Shown: positions 45,664 through 55,953, numbered from the stretch's first letter. The stretch is 64,000 nucleotides of DNA from Hyphomicrobium zavarzinii ATCC 27496 (GCF_000383415.1 NZ_KB911260.1:159255-223254), one strand, 5' to 3'. A program made the numbers and translations. Notes: a model not told the origin generated them from the letters alone.

Positions 45664-46353
45664 ATGCGCAGTCTCTCTGTTGCTGCCGTTTCAGCGTTCG
45701 CCTTGTTCGCATCCGGCCCTGCCTCGGCTGCCGGCGAGGTGCGCTGCCTGGACGATGCAATGCTCGTGTTCGACGCCTCGGGCTCGATGGCAGGAACCGA
45801 CATGAATGCCGTGCGCCCGCATATCGCCAAGGTGCGCGAGGCGCTCGCGAGCGTGCTGCCGGCGGTGACGCCGCGGCGCCATCTCGGGCTCATGGTCTAC
45901 GGTCCGGGCCCGCGCGCGAAATGCAGCAACATCGACCTGCGCCTCAAGCCCGGCCCGAACAGCGCCGAGACCATCATGGGTGAGGTCAACAGTGTGGTGC
46001 CCGCAGGCGAGACGCCGCTCACGGCGGCTGTGAGAGGCGCGGCGGAGGAGCTCAAGTTTCGCGAGAAGCCCGCGGTCGTGGTGTTGCTGACGGACGGTGA
46101 GGAGACGTGCGGCGGCGATCCCTGCAAGCTTGCGCGCCAGCTCAAGGCCGAGGCGAGCGCACTCACTATCCATGTCATCCAGTTCAAGATCAGCGGCTCC
46201 ACGTGGCTGCAAAGCGGGACGGGATCCGCCTGCATGGCCGCGGAGACGGGCGGTGTGTCGCTCACGGCCGGTACCAAGGACGAGCTGATCGAGGCGCTTC
46301 AGAAAACGCTCACGTGTCCCCTGTTCTCGGAGAGAGCGGCGCGGCTTCGTTGA
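45664..46353 (+). CDS. exported von Willebrand factor A domain protein
   Basis: A 229-aa periplasmic protein. The signal peptide MRSLSVAAVSAFALFASGPA ends near SAAG. The VWA domain fills the rest, with the metal-binding MIDAS motif DASGSM (residues 37-42), the threonine of ETPLTAAV and the Asp of LLTDGEETCGGDPC. Six or more Cys are spread through it. VWA proteins bind partners through the metal site; the partner is unknown. It converges on the glucan protein gene. Confidence 0.88.
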   Translation: MRSLSVAAVSAFALFASGPASAAGEVRCLDDAMLVFDASGSMAGTDMNAVRPHIAKVREALASVLPAVTPRRHLGLMVYGPGPRAKCSNIDLRLKPGPNSAETIMGEVNSVVPAGETPLTAAVRGAAEELKFREKPAVVVLLTDGEETCGGDPCKLARQLKAEASALTIHVIQFKISGSTWLQSGTGSACMAAETGGVSLTAGTKDELIEALQKTLTCPLFSERAARLR

Positions 46354-46362
46354 GCCCGGCGG

Positions 46363-47979
46363 CTACGCCTCGGGGAAAAACTGGAAGACCCACGTCTCGG
46401 TGAGGGCGCGCTCGCCCTGGCGGAGGAAGACGCGGATGTCCACGGGCTCGGAGCCTTTCGCCTCGATGTCGAACAGTGCGCGCCAGCGTTCCCGCTGATC
46501 GACGACCGGATGGCTGTAGGCGTTGCTGATCTCTCCGCGCGACGGGGTGACGACCAGCTCCACGCCATCGTTGCGGCCGATGCCGCGGAATACGGTGCCC
46601 TGGAAGTCGATCACGAACTTCGTGACGCCTTCGGGGCGCTTGTGTCCCGGACGGCCGCCGAGGCCGGTCCAGGTTGCGGTTGCCTTGGCGAGCGCGCTCG
46701 GGAACGGAATCTCGTCCACCCACTTGAGGCGATAGTGATAGCGCCGTTGCTCACCGGCCCGGAACGGCTCCTTGGGGCACCAGTAGGCGGCGATGTTGTC
46801 GTGGATCTCGTCGTCTGTCGGGATTTCGAGAAGCTGCACCTCGCCTTCGCCGAAGCTCTCGATGGGCTCGATCCAGACCGACGGACGGCGCTCGTAGAAG
46901 ACGCTGTCGTCGAGATAGTGGACGAAGTCGCGGTCGCGCTGCAGAAGGCCAAAGCCGCGGATGTCGCGGTCGACGAAGGCGTTGACCATGACGCGAGGCG
47001 GATTGTTGAGCGGGCGCCAGATGCGCTCGCCCGCGCCGGTCCAGATGGCGAGCCCGTCCGAGTCGTGAATCTCCGGGCGCCAATCGACCACCTGGCGGCG
47101 GCTCGTCTCGCCGTACCAGTACATGCTCGAGAACGGCGCGATGCCGAGGCGTGCGATGTCGCGGCGGGCGAACAGCTCGGCCTCGATCTCCATGTCGATG
47201 CGCGCGACGTCGCGCTTGTCGGTGGTGCGCCGCGCCTTGATGCGGTAGGCGCCGGTTACGCTCGGGCTGTCGAGTAGAGCGTAGAGCGTGAGGCCGTCGT
47301 CCTGGGGAGCGCTGCTGTCGAGCCAGAACTCGGTGAAGCGCGGAAACTCCTCCGGCGTCTGCATGCCGGTGTCGATGGCGAGGCCGCGGGCGGAGAGACC
47401 GTACTGGTTGAAGGGCCCGGACGTGCGGAAGTAGGACGCGCCGAGGAAGGCGAGCCAGTCGGTCTTCTGGTCAGGGGCCATGACGCGGAAGCCGGCGAAG
47501 CCGACGCCGTCGGGCAGCTCGCGGGCCGGGTGATCGGGCGGGCTGTCGAAGAGGCTCGCGCTGTAGAGCACCTCCTGCGCTTCGCCACCGCGCGCCAGGT
47601 GGATCTTCACCGGATCGGGCGACATGCGGCTCAGGTGGAAGAGCTGGACGGGCAGGCGATGCGCCGGATCGAGCATCAGGCTCATCTCGGGGCGAAAGCG
47701 AATGGCCTGATAGGCGTCGTAGTCGATCCGGTAGAGGATCTCGGGCACGACCTTCGGCGTCGGCTCCCAGGCCGCCTTTGCCATGTCCTTCGCGCGGTCC
47801 TGGAGGATCGCGAACGAGAACGGTTTAGGAGCGTCGAGGCTCAAGCCGTTGTTTGCTGTGCCTGCGTCGGCTGTTCCGGCGCTGGCCGTGCCGACGACAT
47901 TCAGTTTTGCGGTCAAACCTGCCGCTGCCACTCCGGCAAGGATCTGCCGCCGATCGAGCTCCGAGCGCTTCACAGTCAT
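46363..47979 (-). CDS. Tat-exported periplasmic glucan biosynthesis protein (OpgD/MdoG family)
   Basis: A 538-aa periplasmic protein of the OpgG/OpgD family that shapes the backbone of osmoregulated periplasmic glucans. The N-terminal DRRQILAGVAAAGLTA has twin arginines, as in OpgD, suggesting Tat export. The body has the beta-sandwich landmarks VPEILYRIDYDAYQAIRFRP, FPRFTEFWLD, the IAPFSSMYWYGE segment, VQLLEIPTDDEIHDNIAAYW and KFVIDFQGTVFRGI. The glucosyltransferase OpgH is not adjacent, so the gene may act with one elsewhere. Confidence 0.92.
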   Translation of the reverse strand: MTVKRSELDRRQILAGVAAAGLTAKLNVVGTASAGTADAGTANNGLSLDAPKPFSFAILQDRAKDMAKAAWEPTPKVVPEILYRIDYDAYQAIRFRPEMSLMLDPAHRLPVQLFHLSRMSPDPVKIHLARGGEAQEVLYSASLFDSPPDHPARELPDGVGFAGFRVMAPDQKTDWLAFLGASYFRTSGPFNQYGLSARGLAIDTGMQTPEEFPRFTEFWLDSSAPQDDGLTLYALLDSPSVTGAYRIKARRTTDKRDVARIDMEIEAELFARRDIARLGIAPFSSMYWYGETSRRQVVDWRPEIHDSDGLAIWTGAGERIWRPLNNPPRVMVNAFVDRDIRGFGLLQRDRDFVHYLDDSVFYERRPSVWIEPIESFGEGEVQLLEIPTDDEIHDNIAAYWCPKEPFRAGEQRRYHYRLKWVDEIPFPSALAKATATWTGLGGRPGHKRPEGVTKFVIDFQGTVFRGIGRNDGVELVVTPSRGEISNAYSHPVVDQRERWRALFDIEAKGSEPVDIRVFLRQGERALTETWVFQFFPEA

Positions 47980-48252
47980 ACTTTCTTATTTGTGTCGTCG
48001 TTGAGCGTTTCCCCCGGCTTCCCTACCGCAGAACGCGGAGGCTGGCCAGCGGCGGCCGCGGCATTTGGCCCTCCGCCGCCTGCCGCCGGGGAGGGGCGCA
48101 GCCCGAAAAATGTGCAGCCGGACGTGGCGAGACCGAGGGTGCACGGACGACTAAGACCTTGCAATCGCCTGTGCATCGCAACACTGGACTGTTTATAGAT
48201 GAAGACCGTAAGGATAGAGAAACCGACGGGTTGGGGGGCAACGAGGGGAGTC

Positions 48253-49401
48253 ATGAGCCGCTACTTCAAGGTGCTCCGCGCAGTCTTGGTGCTGACTGTG
48301 GCAAATTTTGTGTGCGCCGCACCGCTGTTCGCCCAGGGGCCGCCGGCCCCTGCCGTGACCGTTGCAACGCCACTCGCGAAAAGGACGACGACCTGGGACG
48401 AGTATTCCGGCCGTTTCGAAGCGGTGGAAACCGTCGAGGTGCGCCCCCGCGTCTCCGGCTTCGTCGACAAAGTACATTTCAAGGACGGACAGATCGTCAA
48501 AGCGGGCGATCCGCTATTCACCATCGATCCCAGGCCGTTCGAGATCGCAGTGGAGAGCGCGCGCGCCGAGATCTCGCGCGCCAAGGCGCAAGTCGCGCTG
48601 GCGTTGAGCGAGGTGGAGCGCGCGGCGCCGCTGGTCAAGTCGGGCGCGGTGACCGAGCGTGACTTCACGCAGCGCAGCGCCAACCTCAACGTGACGGAAG
48701 CTCAGCTTCAGGTCGCGGAAGCCAATCTCAAGGCGGCCGAGCTCAATCTCGAGTGGACGGTTGTGACGGCGCCGATCTCGGGACGCATATCGGATCGCAA
48801 GGTCGACATCGGAAACCTCGTGATCGGCGGATCGCAGGGCACGACGCTGCTCACGACCATCGTCTCGCTCGATCCCATTCACTTCGTGTTCGATACGTCG
48901 GAGGCCGACTATCTCAGGTATGCGCGTCTCGGCCTCGCGGGCGAGCGCACGTCCTCGCGCGACACGGCGAGCCCGGTTCGCATCAGGCTCGCCGACGAGA
49001 GCGACTGGGCGCACGAAGGCCGCATGGACTTCCTCGACAACCAGTTCAATCCGCGCTCGGGAACGATGCGCGGACGCGCCATCATCGCCAACAAGGATCA
49101 ATTGTTCTCGCCAGGCATCTTCGCCCGGCTGAGATTGTTCGGCGGCGAGATCGACGCTCTATTGCTGCCCGACAGCGCGGTCGTGTCCGACCAGATGCAG
49201 AAGATCGTGTTCGTGGTGGGTGACGACGGGGTGGTGAAGGCCGCGCCGGTGACGCTCGGTCCGCTGGTCGAAGGCTTGCGGGTGGTGAAGGGCGGCATCA
49301 AGGCGACGGACAAGGTCGTGCTCGACGGGCTCGCGAGCCCGTTCGTAAGGCCGGGTGCGAAAGTCGTGACGCAGGCCGGGGAGATCAAAACCGTTCCGTA
49401 A
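48253..49401 (+). CDS. RND efflux periplasmic adaptor (membrane fusion protein)
   Basis: A 382-aa adaptor that links an inner-membrane RND pump to an outer-membrane channel. A signal peptide (MSRYFKVLRAVLVLTVANFV, cleavage near FAQ) is followed by the lipoyl/hairpin region (VRPRVSGFVDKVHFKDGQIV, GDPLFTIDPRPFE), the coiled-coil hairpin (residues about 85-160) and the beta-barrel (APISGRISDRKVDIGNLVIG). ATG 48253 was chosen because the signal peptide starts there and AGGGGAG lies just before it; ATG 48199 is an alternative. The permease follows 101 bp later. Confidence 0.94.
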   Translation: MSRYFKVLRAVLVLTVANFVCAAPLFAQGPPAPAVTVATPLAKRTTTWDEYSGRFEAVETVEVRPRVSGFVDKVHFKDGQIVKAGDPLFTIDPRPFEIAVESARAEISRAKAQVALALSEVERAAPLVKSGAVTERDFTQRSANLNVTEAQLQVAEANLKAAELNLEWTVVTAPISGRISDRKVDIGNLVIGGSQGTTLLTTIVSLDPIHFVFDTSEADYLRYARLGLAGERTSSRDTASPVRIRLADESDWAHEGRMDFLDNQFNPRSGTMRGRAIIANKDQLFSPGIFARLRLFGGEIDALLLPDSAVVSDQMQKIVFVVGDDGVVKAAPVTLGPLVEGLRVVKGGIKATDKVVLDGLASPFVRPGAKVVTQAGEIKTVP

Positions 49402-49502
49402 GGACACGGCCGTCGTCTTTTTTTCGTCATTCCGGCGCGTTGCGAAGATCCTTCGGGGGATCGGCGAGCAGATCTAGGGGCGGGTGCCCGCGGAAGAGTT
49501 TC

Positions 49503-52500
49503 ATGCGCTTTTCTCACTTCTTCATCGATCGACCGATCTTCGCCACCGTGCTCTCGGTGATCCTCACGATCGTGGGCGTGATCGCGGGTGCCGCGCTGCC
49601 GATCGCAGAATATCCCGAGATCGCACCGCCCACGGTGAACATCTCGGCCTCCTATCCCGGTGCGTCGGCGGCGGTGATCGCGGAGACCGTGGCCGCGCCC
49701 ATCGAGCAGGAGGTGAACGGCGTCGACAATATGCTCTACGTCGTGTCGCAATCGACCGGTGACGGGCGGTTGTCGATCAGCGTGGTGTTCAAGCCGGGCA
49801 CCGACATCGACCAGGCCCAGGTGCTGGTGCAGAACCGCGTGTCGATCGCGGAACCGCGCCTGCCCGAGGACGTGCGGCGCCTCGGCCTCACGGTGCTCAA
49901 GGCCTCGCCCGACCTGATGATGGTCGTGCACATGATCTCGCCGGACGGCTCGCGCGATCAGCAGTACATCTCGAACTACGCCACGCTCTACATCAAGGAC
50001 AGGCTGGCGCGTATCGACGGCATCGGCGACAGCCGCGTGTTCGGCGCGCGCGACTACTCGATGCGCGTCTGGCTCGATCCGGCGAAGGTGGCCTCCCGCG
50101 ATCTCACGGCCTCGGAGGTCGTGGCGGCGATCCGGGCCGCGAACCTGCAGGTCGCGGCGGGCTCCATCAACCAGCCGCCCGCGTCCTCGCCGGGCGCCTT
50201 CACGCTCTCTGTGCACACGCTCGGGCGTCTCTCGACGGTCGAGGAGTTCGAGAACATCGTCGTGCGTGCGGAAGAGGGCGGCGAGGTGGTGCGCGTCAAG
50301 GACGTGGCGCGCGTGGAACTCGGCTCGCAGGACTATACGGTCAACGCCTATCTCTCGAACAAGGTCGCGACGGCGGTGGTGCTATTCCAGCGTCCCGGCT
50401 CCAACGCGCTCTCGACGGCTGCTGCGGTGAAGGCCGAGATGCAGACGCTGGCGAAGGATTTTCCGCCGGGCGTGGGTTACACGATCGTCTACAACCCGAC
50501 AGAGTTCATCCAGTACTCGATCGACGCCGTGGTGGCGACGCTGATCGAAGCGCTGATCCTGGTGGTGCTGGTCGTCATCCTGTTCCTTCAGACCTGGCGC
50601 GCGGCGGTCATCCCCATCATCGCCATTCCGGTGTCTCTCATCGGCTCGTTCGTGGTGATGGGCGCGCTCGGGATCTCGTTCAACTCGCTCTCGCTGTTCG
50701 GGCTCGTGCTCGCGATCGGCATCGTGGTGGACGACGCGATCGTCGTTGTCGAGAACGTGGAGCGGCGGCTCGCGGAAGGCCTCGCGCCGAAAGAGGCCGC
50801 GCATCAGACGATGGACGAGGTGGGTGGCGCACTGATCGCGATCACGGCGACGCTGATCGCGGTGTTCCTGCCGACGGCCTTCATCTCCGGATTGCAAGGC
50901 ACCTTCTACAAGCAGTTCGCGATCACCATCGCGGCTTCGACCGCCATCTCGTGCTTCGTGTCGCTCACGCTGTCGCCTGCGCTCGCGGCGCTGCTGCTCA
51001 AGCCGCATTCCTCGCATCATGAGAAGCAGGGGCTTCTCGCGCGCATTCTGGGCGCGCCGGTGCGCCTCTTCTTCCGCGGCTTCAATGCTGCATTCGACGG
51101 CCTTTCGCATGGGTATGCGGGCCTCACTGGCCGGCTGATCCGGCTGCCGCTGATCCTGCTCGCGCTCTACGGCGGGCTTCTATTCCTGACCTACGACCGG
51201 CTCGCGAAAACGCCGACGGGCCTCATCCCGCAGCTCGATCGCACCTACTTCATTACGGTGTTCCAGCTTCCGCCGGGATCTACGCTCGATCGTACGGACG
51301 CGGTGGTGCGCAAAGCCTCCGAGCTGATGCTTAAGCGGCCGGGCGTCTCGGATGCGGTGGCGTTCGCGGGTTTCGACGGCGCGACATTCACCAATGCGCC
51401 GAACACGGCTGTGATCTTCGTGCGGCTCGCTACATTCGAGGAGCGGCTCAAGGCGGGCATCACCAAGGATCAGATCCTGGCCGACCTGCGCGGGCAGATG
51501 GCGACGATCAAGGAAGCCTTCGCGTTCGTGCTCGAGCCGCCTTCGGTGCCGGGCATCGGCACGGGCGGCGGCCTCAAGGGCTATGTGCAGGACCGCAGCG
51601 GGCGCGGCTATCACGCGCTCGAAGGCGCGGCCTGGACGGTCGCGGGCGGCGCCGGGCAGGTGCCGGGCATCGTGCAGCCGTTCACGCTCTTCAACACGCG
51701 CACGCCGCAGATCTGGGCGGATATCGATCGCACCAAGGCCGAGCAGCTCGGCGTGCCGATCGGGCGCGTGTTCGATGCGCTCTCGATCTACATGGGCTCG
51801 GCGTTCGTGAACGACTTCAACATCCTGGGGCGCACCTACCGGGTGACGGCGCAGGCGGACAATCCGTTCCGCGAGACGTTGCGCGACGTGGCGAACCTCA
51901 AGACGCGGAGTGCCTCCGGCGACATGGTGCCGCTCGGCTCCGTAGCGACATTCTCGGATACGACGGGTCCCTACCGCGTTCCGCGCTACAACCTGTTCCC
52001 GGCTGCGGAGGTGCAGGTGGGGCTCGCGCGCGGCTACTCGTCCGGCCAGGGTATCCAGGCCATCGAGCACATCGTCGACTCGGCGCTGCCGTCCGGGTTC
52101 GGCTTCGAGTGGACGGAGATCGCGCTGCAGGAGAAGCTCGCGGGAAGCACGGCGGTGGTGGCGTTCGGCCTTGCGGTCGTGTTCGTGTTCCTGGTGCTGG
52201 CCGCGCTCTACGAGAGCTGGCTGTTGCCGCTCGCCGTCATCCTGATCGTGCCGATGTGCATTCTCGCGGCGATGCTCGGCGTCAACTACATGGGCCTCGA
52301 CCGTAACATCCTGGTCGAGATCGGCCTCGTGGTGCTCGTCGGTCTCGCTGCCAAGAATGCGATCCTGATCGTCGAGTTCGCCAAGCAAGCCGAGGACGCG
52401 GGCATGAGCCGCTACGAGGCGGCGGTGAGCGCGGCGCGGACCCGCTTGCGGCCCATCCTCATGACATCGCTCGCCTTTATTCTCGGCGTGGTGCCGCTGG

Positions 52501-52679
52501 TGCTGGCCACGGGCGCGGGCGCGGAGATGCGCCAGTCGCTCGGCACGGCTGTGTTTTCCGGCATGCTGGGCGTGACGCTGTTCGGCCTGATCTTCACGCC
52601 GGTATTCTACGTGGTGACCAGCAAGCTCGCCGGGCGGGGGAGCAAGGCGGACGAGGCGGCGGGCACGGCGGCCGAGTGA
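49503..52679 (+). CDS. RND multidrug efflux permease (HAE1 family)
   Basis: The 1058-aa inner-membrane proton-driven pump of a tripartite efflux system. It has twelve helices with two large periplasmic loops. The start MRFSHFFIDRPIFATVLSVI and YPGASAAVIAETVAAPIEQE are typical of HAE1. TM4 carries the proton-relay pair in GIVVDDAIVVVENVERR, and the second half has GLAAKNAILIVEFAKQ and RPILMTSLAFILGVVPLVLA. No outer-membrane channel or local regulator is present, so it may share a TolC-like protein. Confidence 0.95.
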   Translation: MRFSHFFIDRPIFATVLSVILTIVGVIAGAALPIAEYPEIAPPTVNISASYPGASAAVIAETVAAPIEQEVNGVDNMLYVVSQSTGDGRLSISVVFKPGTDIDQAQVLVQNRVSIAEPRLPEDVRRLGLTVLKASPDLMMVVHMISPDGSRDQQYISNYATLYIKDRLARIDGIGDSRVFGARDYSMRVWLDPAKVASRDLTASEVVAAIRAANLQVAAGSINQPPASSPGAFTLSVHTLGRLSTVEEFENIVVRAEEGGEVVRVKDVARVELGSQDYTVNAYLSNKVATAVVLFQRPGSNALSTAAAVKAEMQTLAKDFPPGVGYTIVYNPTEFIQYSIDAVVATLIEALILVVLVVILFLQTWRAAVIPIIAIPVSLIGSFVVMGALGISFNSLSLFGLVLAIGIVVDDAIVVVENVERRLAEGLAPKEAAHQTMDEVGGALIAITATLIAVFLPTAFISGLQGTFYKQFAITIAASTAISCFVSLTLSPALAALLLKPHSSHHEKQGLLARILGAPVRLFFRGFNAAFDGLSHGYAGLTGRLIRLPLILLALYGGLLFLTYDRLAKTPTGLIPQLDRTYFITVFQLPPGSTLDRTDAVVRKASELMLKRPGVSDAVAFAGFDGATFTNAPNTAVIFVRLATFEERLKAGITKDQILADLRGQMATIKEAFAFVLEPPSVPGIGTGGGLKGYVQDRSGRGYHALEGAAWTVAGGAGQVPGIVQPFTLFNTRTPQIWADIDRTKAEQLGVPIGRVFDALSIYMGSAFVNDFNILGRTYRVTAQADNPFRETLRDVANLKTRSASGDMVPLGSVATFSDTTGPYRVPRYNLFPAAEVQVGLARGYSSGQGIQAIEHIVDSALPSGFGFEWTEIALQEKLAGSTAVVAFGLAVVFVFLVLAALYESWLLPLAVILIVPMCILAAMLGVNYMGLDRNILVEIGLVVLVGLAAKNAILIVEFAKQAEDAGMSRYEAAVSAARTRLRPILMTSLAFILGVVPLVLATGAGAEMRQSLGTAVFSGMLGVTLFGLIFTPVFYVVTSKLAGRGSKADEAAGTAAE

Positions 52680-52917
52680 CCGGCGCCTCCTGGCCGGGCG
52701 GGCGAGGGGAAAGCTTGATCTCCGACCGCCGCCCCTAGTATATGTGCCCATCCTGGCGCGGCCTTTGGCTCCCGAACCGGGCCGGCATCCCTGTTAACGC
52801 TGGTCCTTCCGGGCCGGGCCGTGAGGTTCCCGGCGCTCGGTTGACGTGAGCTACGCGATTGATTTTGCGTAGACTTCATGTTCGAGGTCGCTACGATCTC
52901 AGGCGATCAAGCTCTAG

Positions 52918-53002
52918 GCGGGCGTGGCGGAATTGGTAGACGCACTGGATTTAGGTTCCAGCGGCGAAAGTCGTGGGGGTTCAAGTCCCTCCGCCCGCAC
53001 CA
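52918..53002 (+). tRNA. tRNA-Leu(TAG)
   Basis: An 85-nt class II tRNA with CCA encoded. The acceptor GCGGGCG pairs with CGCCCGC. Anticodon stem CTGGA/TCCAG holds loop TTTAGGT with anticodon TAG at 52952-52954. A long variable arm (GCGGCGAAAGTCGT) precedes the T arm GGGGG-TTCAAGT-CCCTC. Confidence 0.97.
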
Positions 53003-53085
53003 GGGTCGGAAGCGAGGATTTTGAGGGTTTCGCCCCGCGAGGGGCATTCGAGAGTTGAACGAGCGAGCGAAGGCAGCAGGACGTC

Positions 53086-54441
53086 ATGCAGGTTACGGAA
53101 ACGAGTTCAGAGGGCCTCAAGCGCAAGCTCAAGGTCGTGGTCGGGGCCGATGAGCTCGGCGAGCGCTTCAGCGCACATCTCGACAAGATCAAGGATCAGG
53201 TGCAGCTCAAGGGCTTCCGCAAGGGCAAGGTGCCGATCGCGCACATCAAGAAGGTGTTCGGCCGCTCGGTGATGAACGACGTGCTGCAGGAGACGATCCG
53301 CGAGACCTCGAACAAGGCGATCGTCGACCGCAAGGAACGCCCGGCCATGATGCCGGACATCGCGCTCGCCGAGAACGCAGCAGCGATCGAGAGCGTGGTC
53401 GAGGGCAAGGCCGACCTCGCCTACGAGATGAGCTTCGAGGTGCTGCCCGAGGTGGCGCTCACGGATCTCAAGTCGCTCAAGCTCGAGCGGCTGGTTGCGG
53501 ATGTCGACGACGAGCAGCTCGACAAGGCGCTCGGCGAGCTGGCTGAGCGCAACCAGACGTTCGCCGCCGAGGAAGGCCGCGCCGCCGAAGAGGGCGATCG
53601 CGTCACCATCGATTTCAAGGGCACCATCGACGGCGTTGCCTTCGAGCGTGGCGAGGGTGAGAACCTGCAGCTCGTGATCGGCAATGCCGGGTTCATCCCG
53701 GGCTTCGAGGAAGGCATCAAGGGCGCCAAGAAGGGCGAGAGCCGCGACGTGAAGGCGACGTTCCCGGCCGAGTATCCGGTGGCGGATCTTGCCGGCAAGG
53801 ATGCCGTGTTCGCGATCACGGTCAAAGAGGTCGAGAAGCCCGTCAAGACCGAGATCAACGACGAGTTCGCCAAGGCTCTCGGCACCGAAGGGCTCGACAA
53901 CCTGAAGGAGCTCATCTCGGCGCAGATCAAGCGCGAGCTGGATCAGGCCTCCCGCATGAAGCTCAAGCGTGAGCTGCTCGACGCGCTCGAGACGGCGCAC
54001 ACGTTCGAGCTGCCGCCGACGCTCGTCGAGCGCGAGTTCGAGGCCATCTGGAAGCAGGTGACCGAAGGGCTCGCCCGCGAGAACAAGACGTTCGCCGACG
54101 AAGGCAAGACAGAGGACGAGGCGAAGGCCGAATACCGCACCATCGCGGAGCGCCGCGTGCGCCTCGGCCTGGTGGTCGGTGAGATCGGCGACAAGAACAA
54201 GATCGAGGTCACGCAGGACGAGATGCGCCGCGCGCTCATCGAGCACGCCCGCCGCTTCCCAGGCCAGGAGAAGAACGTCTACGAGTACTTCGAGAAGACG
54301 CCGGGCGCGCTACAGGAGCTGAGAGCGCCGATCTTCGAGGACAAGGTGATCGATTTCGTCATCGAACTCGCGAAGCCGGCCGAGAAGAAGGTGTCGCGGC
54401 AGGAGCTGCTCGACAGCCTCGAGAAGGTCAGCAACGCCTGA
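53086..54441 (+). CDS. tig: trigger factor
   Basis: The ribosome-bound chaperone and prolyl isomerase that meets nascent chains, 451 aa. The N-terminal ribosome-binding domain has the signature GFRKGKVP within LKGFRKGKVPIAHIKKVFG. The FKBP-like domain (about 150-245) shows GDRVTIDFKGTIDGVAFERG and FIPGFEEGIKGAKKGESRD. The helical C-terminal chaperone arms fill the rest. It heads the common tig-clpP-clpX-lon cluster. Confidence 0.97.
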   Translation: MQVTETSSEGLKRKLKVVVGADELGERFSAHLDKIKDQVQLKGFRKGKVPIAHIKKVFGRSVMNDVLQETIRETSNKAIVDRKERPAMMPDIALAENAAAIESVVEGKADLAYEMSFEVLPEVALTDLKSLKLERLVADVDDEQLDKALGELAERNQTFAAEEGRAAEEGDRVTIDFKGTIDGVAFERGEGENLQLVIGNAGFIPGFEEGIKGAKKGESRDVKATFPAEYPVADLAGKDAVFAITVKEVEKPVKTEINDEFAKALGTEGLDNLKELISAQIKRELDQASRMKLKRELLDALETAHTFELPPTLVEREFEAIWKQVTEGLARENKTFADEGKTEDEAKAEYRTIAERRVRLGLVVGEIGDKNKIEVTQDEMRRALIEHARRFPGQEKNVYEYFEKTPGALQELRAPIFEDKVIDFVIELAKPAEKKVSRQELLDSLEKVSNA

Positions 54442-54880
54442 GGCGGATTGTTTCCGCGCGCCGAGGCGAGCGGGAAATAGGCTGTGACTTGATTGCAGGC
54501 GCTACGTTCCGGACGGTCCCGTCCCGAGCGTTGCGCCTGTGATTTTGAGGTGGTTGCCTCCGTGAGGCGCGCGTGCCTTCTGCGTGGGTTACCGTTGCGC
54601 ACACCACATGCCGCCGGGGGGCTTGAAGTCACGCTCCGCTATGCTGATCTGATGTCTCTGCTGCCGGCCGATTCGGCGGTGCCGGGCCTCGACTCGTCCT
54701 CGAGCGGGGCCTAGTCTTTTGTTTGATCGGGCTTCTTGTCGGAATGCCGGGCTGCCTCGAGAGGGGCTGGTGTTCTGGAAGCAATCTGAGTTTGATCGTG
54801 CTTCTTGTCGGAAAACCGCTTCCATTCCGGTCCTTGCCGGGACAGGCTTTTCCCGAAGCACTCTGAGGAGCTAAGACCCC
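54442..54880. other. tig-clpP intergenic region with hairpin and repeats
   Basis: About 440 bp without a gene. A long imperfect hairpin at about 54496-54541 (CAGGCGC/GCGCCTG with inner GACGG/CCGTC) lies 55 bp after tig and could end its transcript, but the T-run after it is poor. Two copies of a dispersed repeat follow. The clpP promoter should lie near the right end. Confidence 0.45.
54699..54832. repeat. two near-copies of a dispersed intergenic repeat
   Basis: GTTTGATCGGGCTTCTTGTC (54721-54740, then GGAATGCCGG) recurs as the unit beginning GTTTGATCGTGCTTCTTGTC at 54790 (then GGAAAACCGC). Each is preceded by CCTCGAG(C/A)GGGGC (from 54699 and 54754), so a unit of about 55-70 bp is repeated in tandem. 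The GTCGGAAAACCG core resembles a repeat common in Hyphomicrobiales genomes; a third copy is at 43143. Confidence 0.55.
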
Positions 54881-55528
54881 ATGCGCGATCCCGTCGCTAC
54901 TCTCACCGGTTCCTTCTGGCCCATGGTCGTCGAGCAGACGGCTCGCGGCGAGCGGGGCTATGACCTGCCTTCGCGGCTTCTCAAGGAGCGCATCATCTTC
55001 GTGACGGGTCCGGTCGAGGATCAGATGGCCGCGTCGATCTGCATGCAGCTTCTCTTCCTGGAGGCGGAAAACCCCAAGAAAGAGATCTCCATGTACATCA
55101 ACTCGCCTGGTGGCGTGGTGACTGCCGGCATGGCGATCTACGACACCATGCAGTTCGTGAAGCCGCCGATCGCGACCCTGTGCATCGGCCAGGCCGCCTC
55201 GATGGGCTCGCTGCTGCTCTGCGCCGGCAACAAGGACATGCGCTATGCGCTCCCGAACGCGCGCATCATGGTTCACCAGCCCTCGGGCGGGTTCTCGGGC
55301 CAGGCTTCGGATATCGAGCGGCATGCCGAAGACATCATTAAGATGAAGCGGCGTCTGAACGAAGTTTACGTCAAGCATACGGGGCAGCCGTATGAGACGA
55401 TCGAGCGGACGCTGGACCGCGACTACTTCATGACTGCCGATCAGGCCAAGGATTTCGGTCTCATCGACCGCGTGCTCAACAAGCGCGACGATGTGGACAC
55501 CAAGGCTGACGAGGCCAAGACGACCTGA
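54881..55528 (+). CDS. clpP: ATP-dependent Clp protease proteolytic subunit
   Basis: The barrel-forming serine protease that works with ClpX or ClpA, 215 aa. The catalytic Ser is in [14 protein letters not shown], the His in [12 protein letters not shown], and the Asp in the LDRDYF segment. The entry motifs [13 protein letters not shown] and [19 protein letters not shown] are textbook. GAGGAG lies 7-8 nt before ATG 54881. It is followed by clpX and lon. Confidence 0.97.
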   Translation: MRDPVATLTGSFWPMVVEQTARGERGYDLPSRLLKERIIFVTGPVEDQMAASICMQLLFLEAENPKKEISMYINSPGGVVTAGMAIYDTMQFVKPPIATLCIGQAASMGSLLLCAGNKDMRYALPNARIMVHQPSGGFSGQASDIERHAEDIIKMKRRLNEVYVKHTGQPYETIERTLDRDYFMTADQAKDFGLIDRVLNKRDDVDTKADEAKTT

Positions 55529-55953
55529 TAGTCTTTGTTTGCAGGGGTTTGGGAGCGGCGGTGTGCCCCACCGTCGCACCCGGCCCGGTTTCCGGCCACC
55601 CCTTGCAGACTTTGCTATGCTTGGTCGAGACAGGCCCACCGGCCGCGGCGACCGTGCCGGGCCCCGGGTTGGGTCCACGCAAGGTTGGCAGGATATTGTT
55701 GCCCTCTTAACCGGTTTGATCCGTTCGACTTTTCGGCATCAACTCTGTGGTAATCAGGCCGAAAGGTTCAGACGGGGACGGGAGAGGCATTAATCGAATC
55801 TTGATCTCGGGAACGCTAGCGTGTTGAGATCGGGTGTAACAGTTTCGTGTACCTCGCGGCGGGCTACGCCGTAGACGCTCCGAAAGGCCTTTGCCGGCCT
55901 TAATTAATCCGGATCTTCCGGGCGTACTTCCTGACTGCGGGTGAGAGAACAGA
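55529..55953. other. clpP-clpX intergenic region
   Basis: About 425 bp; no gene seen. The length suggests clpX has its own promoter. No clear sigma-32 or other promoter could be placed with confidence. A short AT-rich run (GGCCTTAATTAATCC near 55896) lies 50 bp before clpX. Confidence 0.35.
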
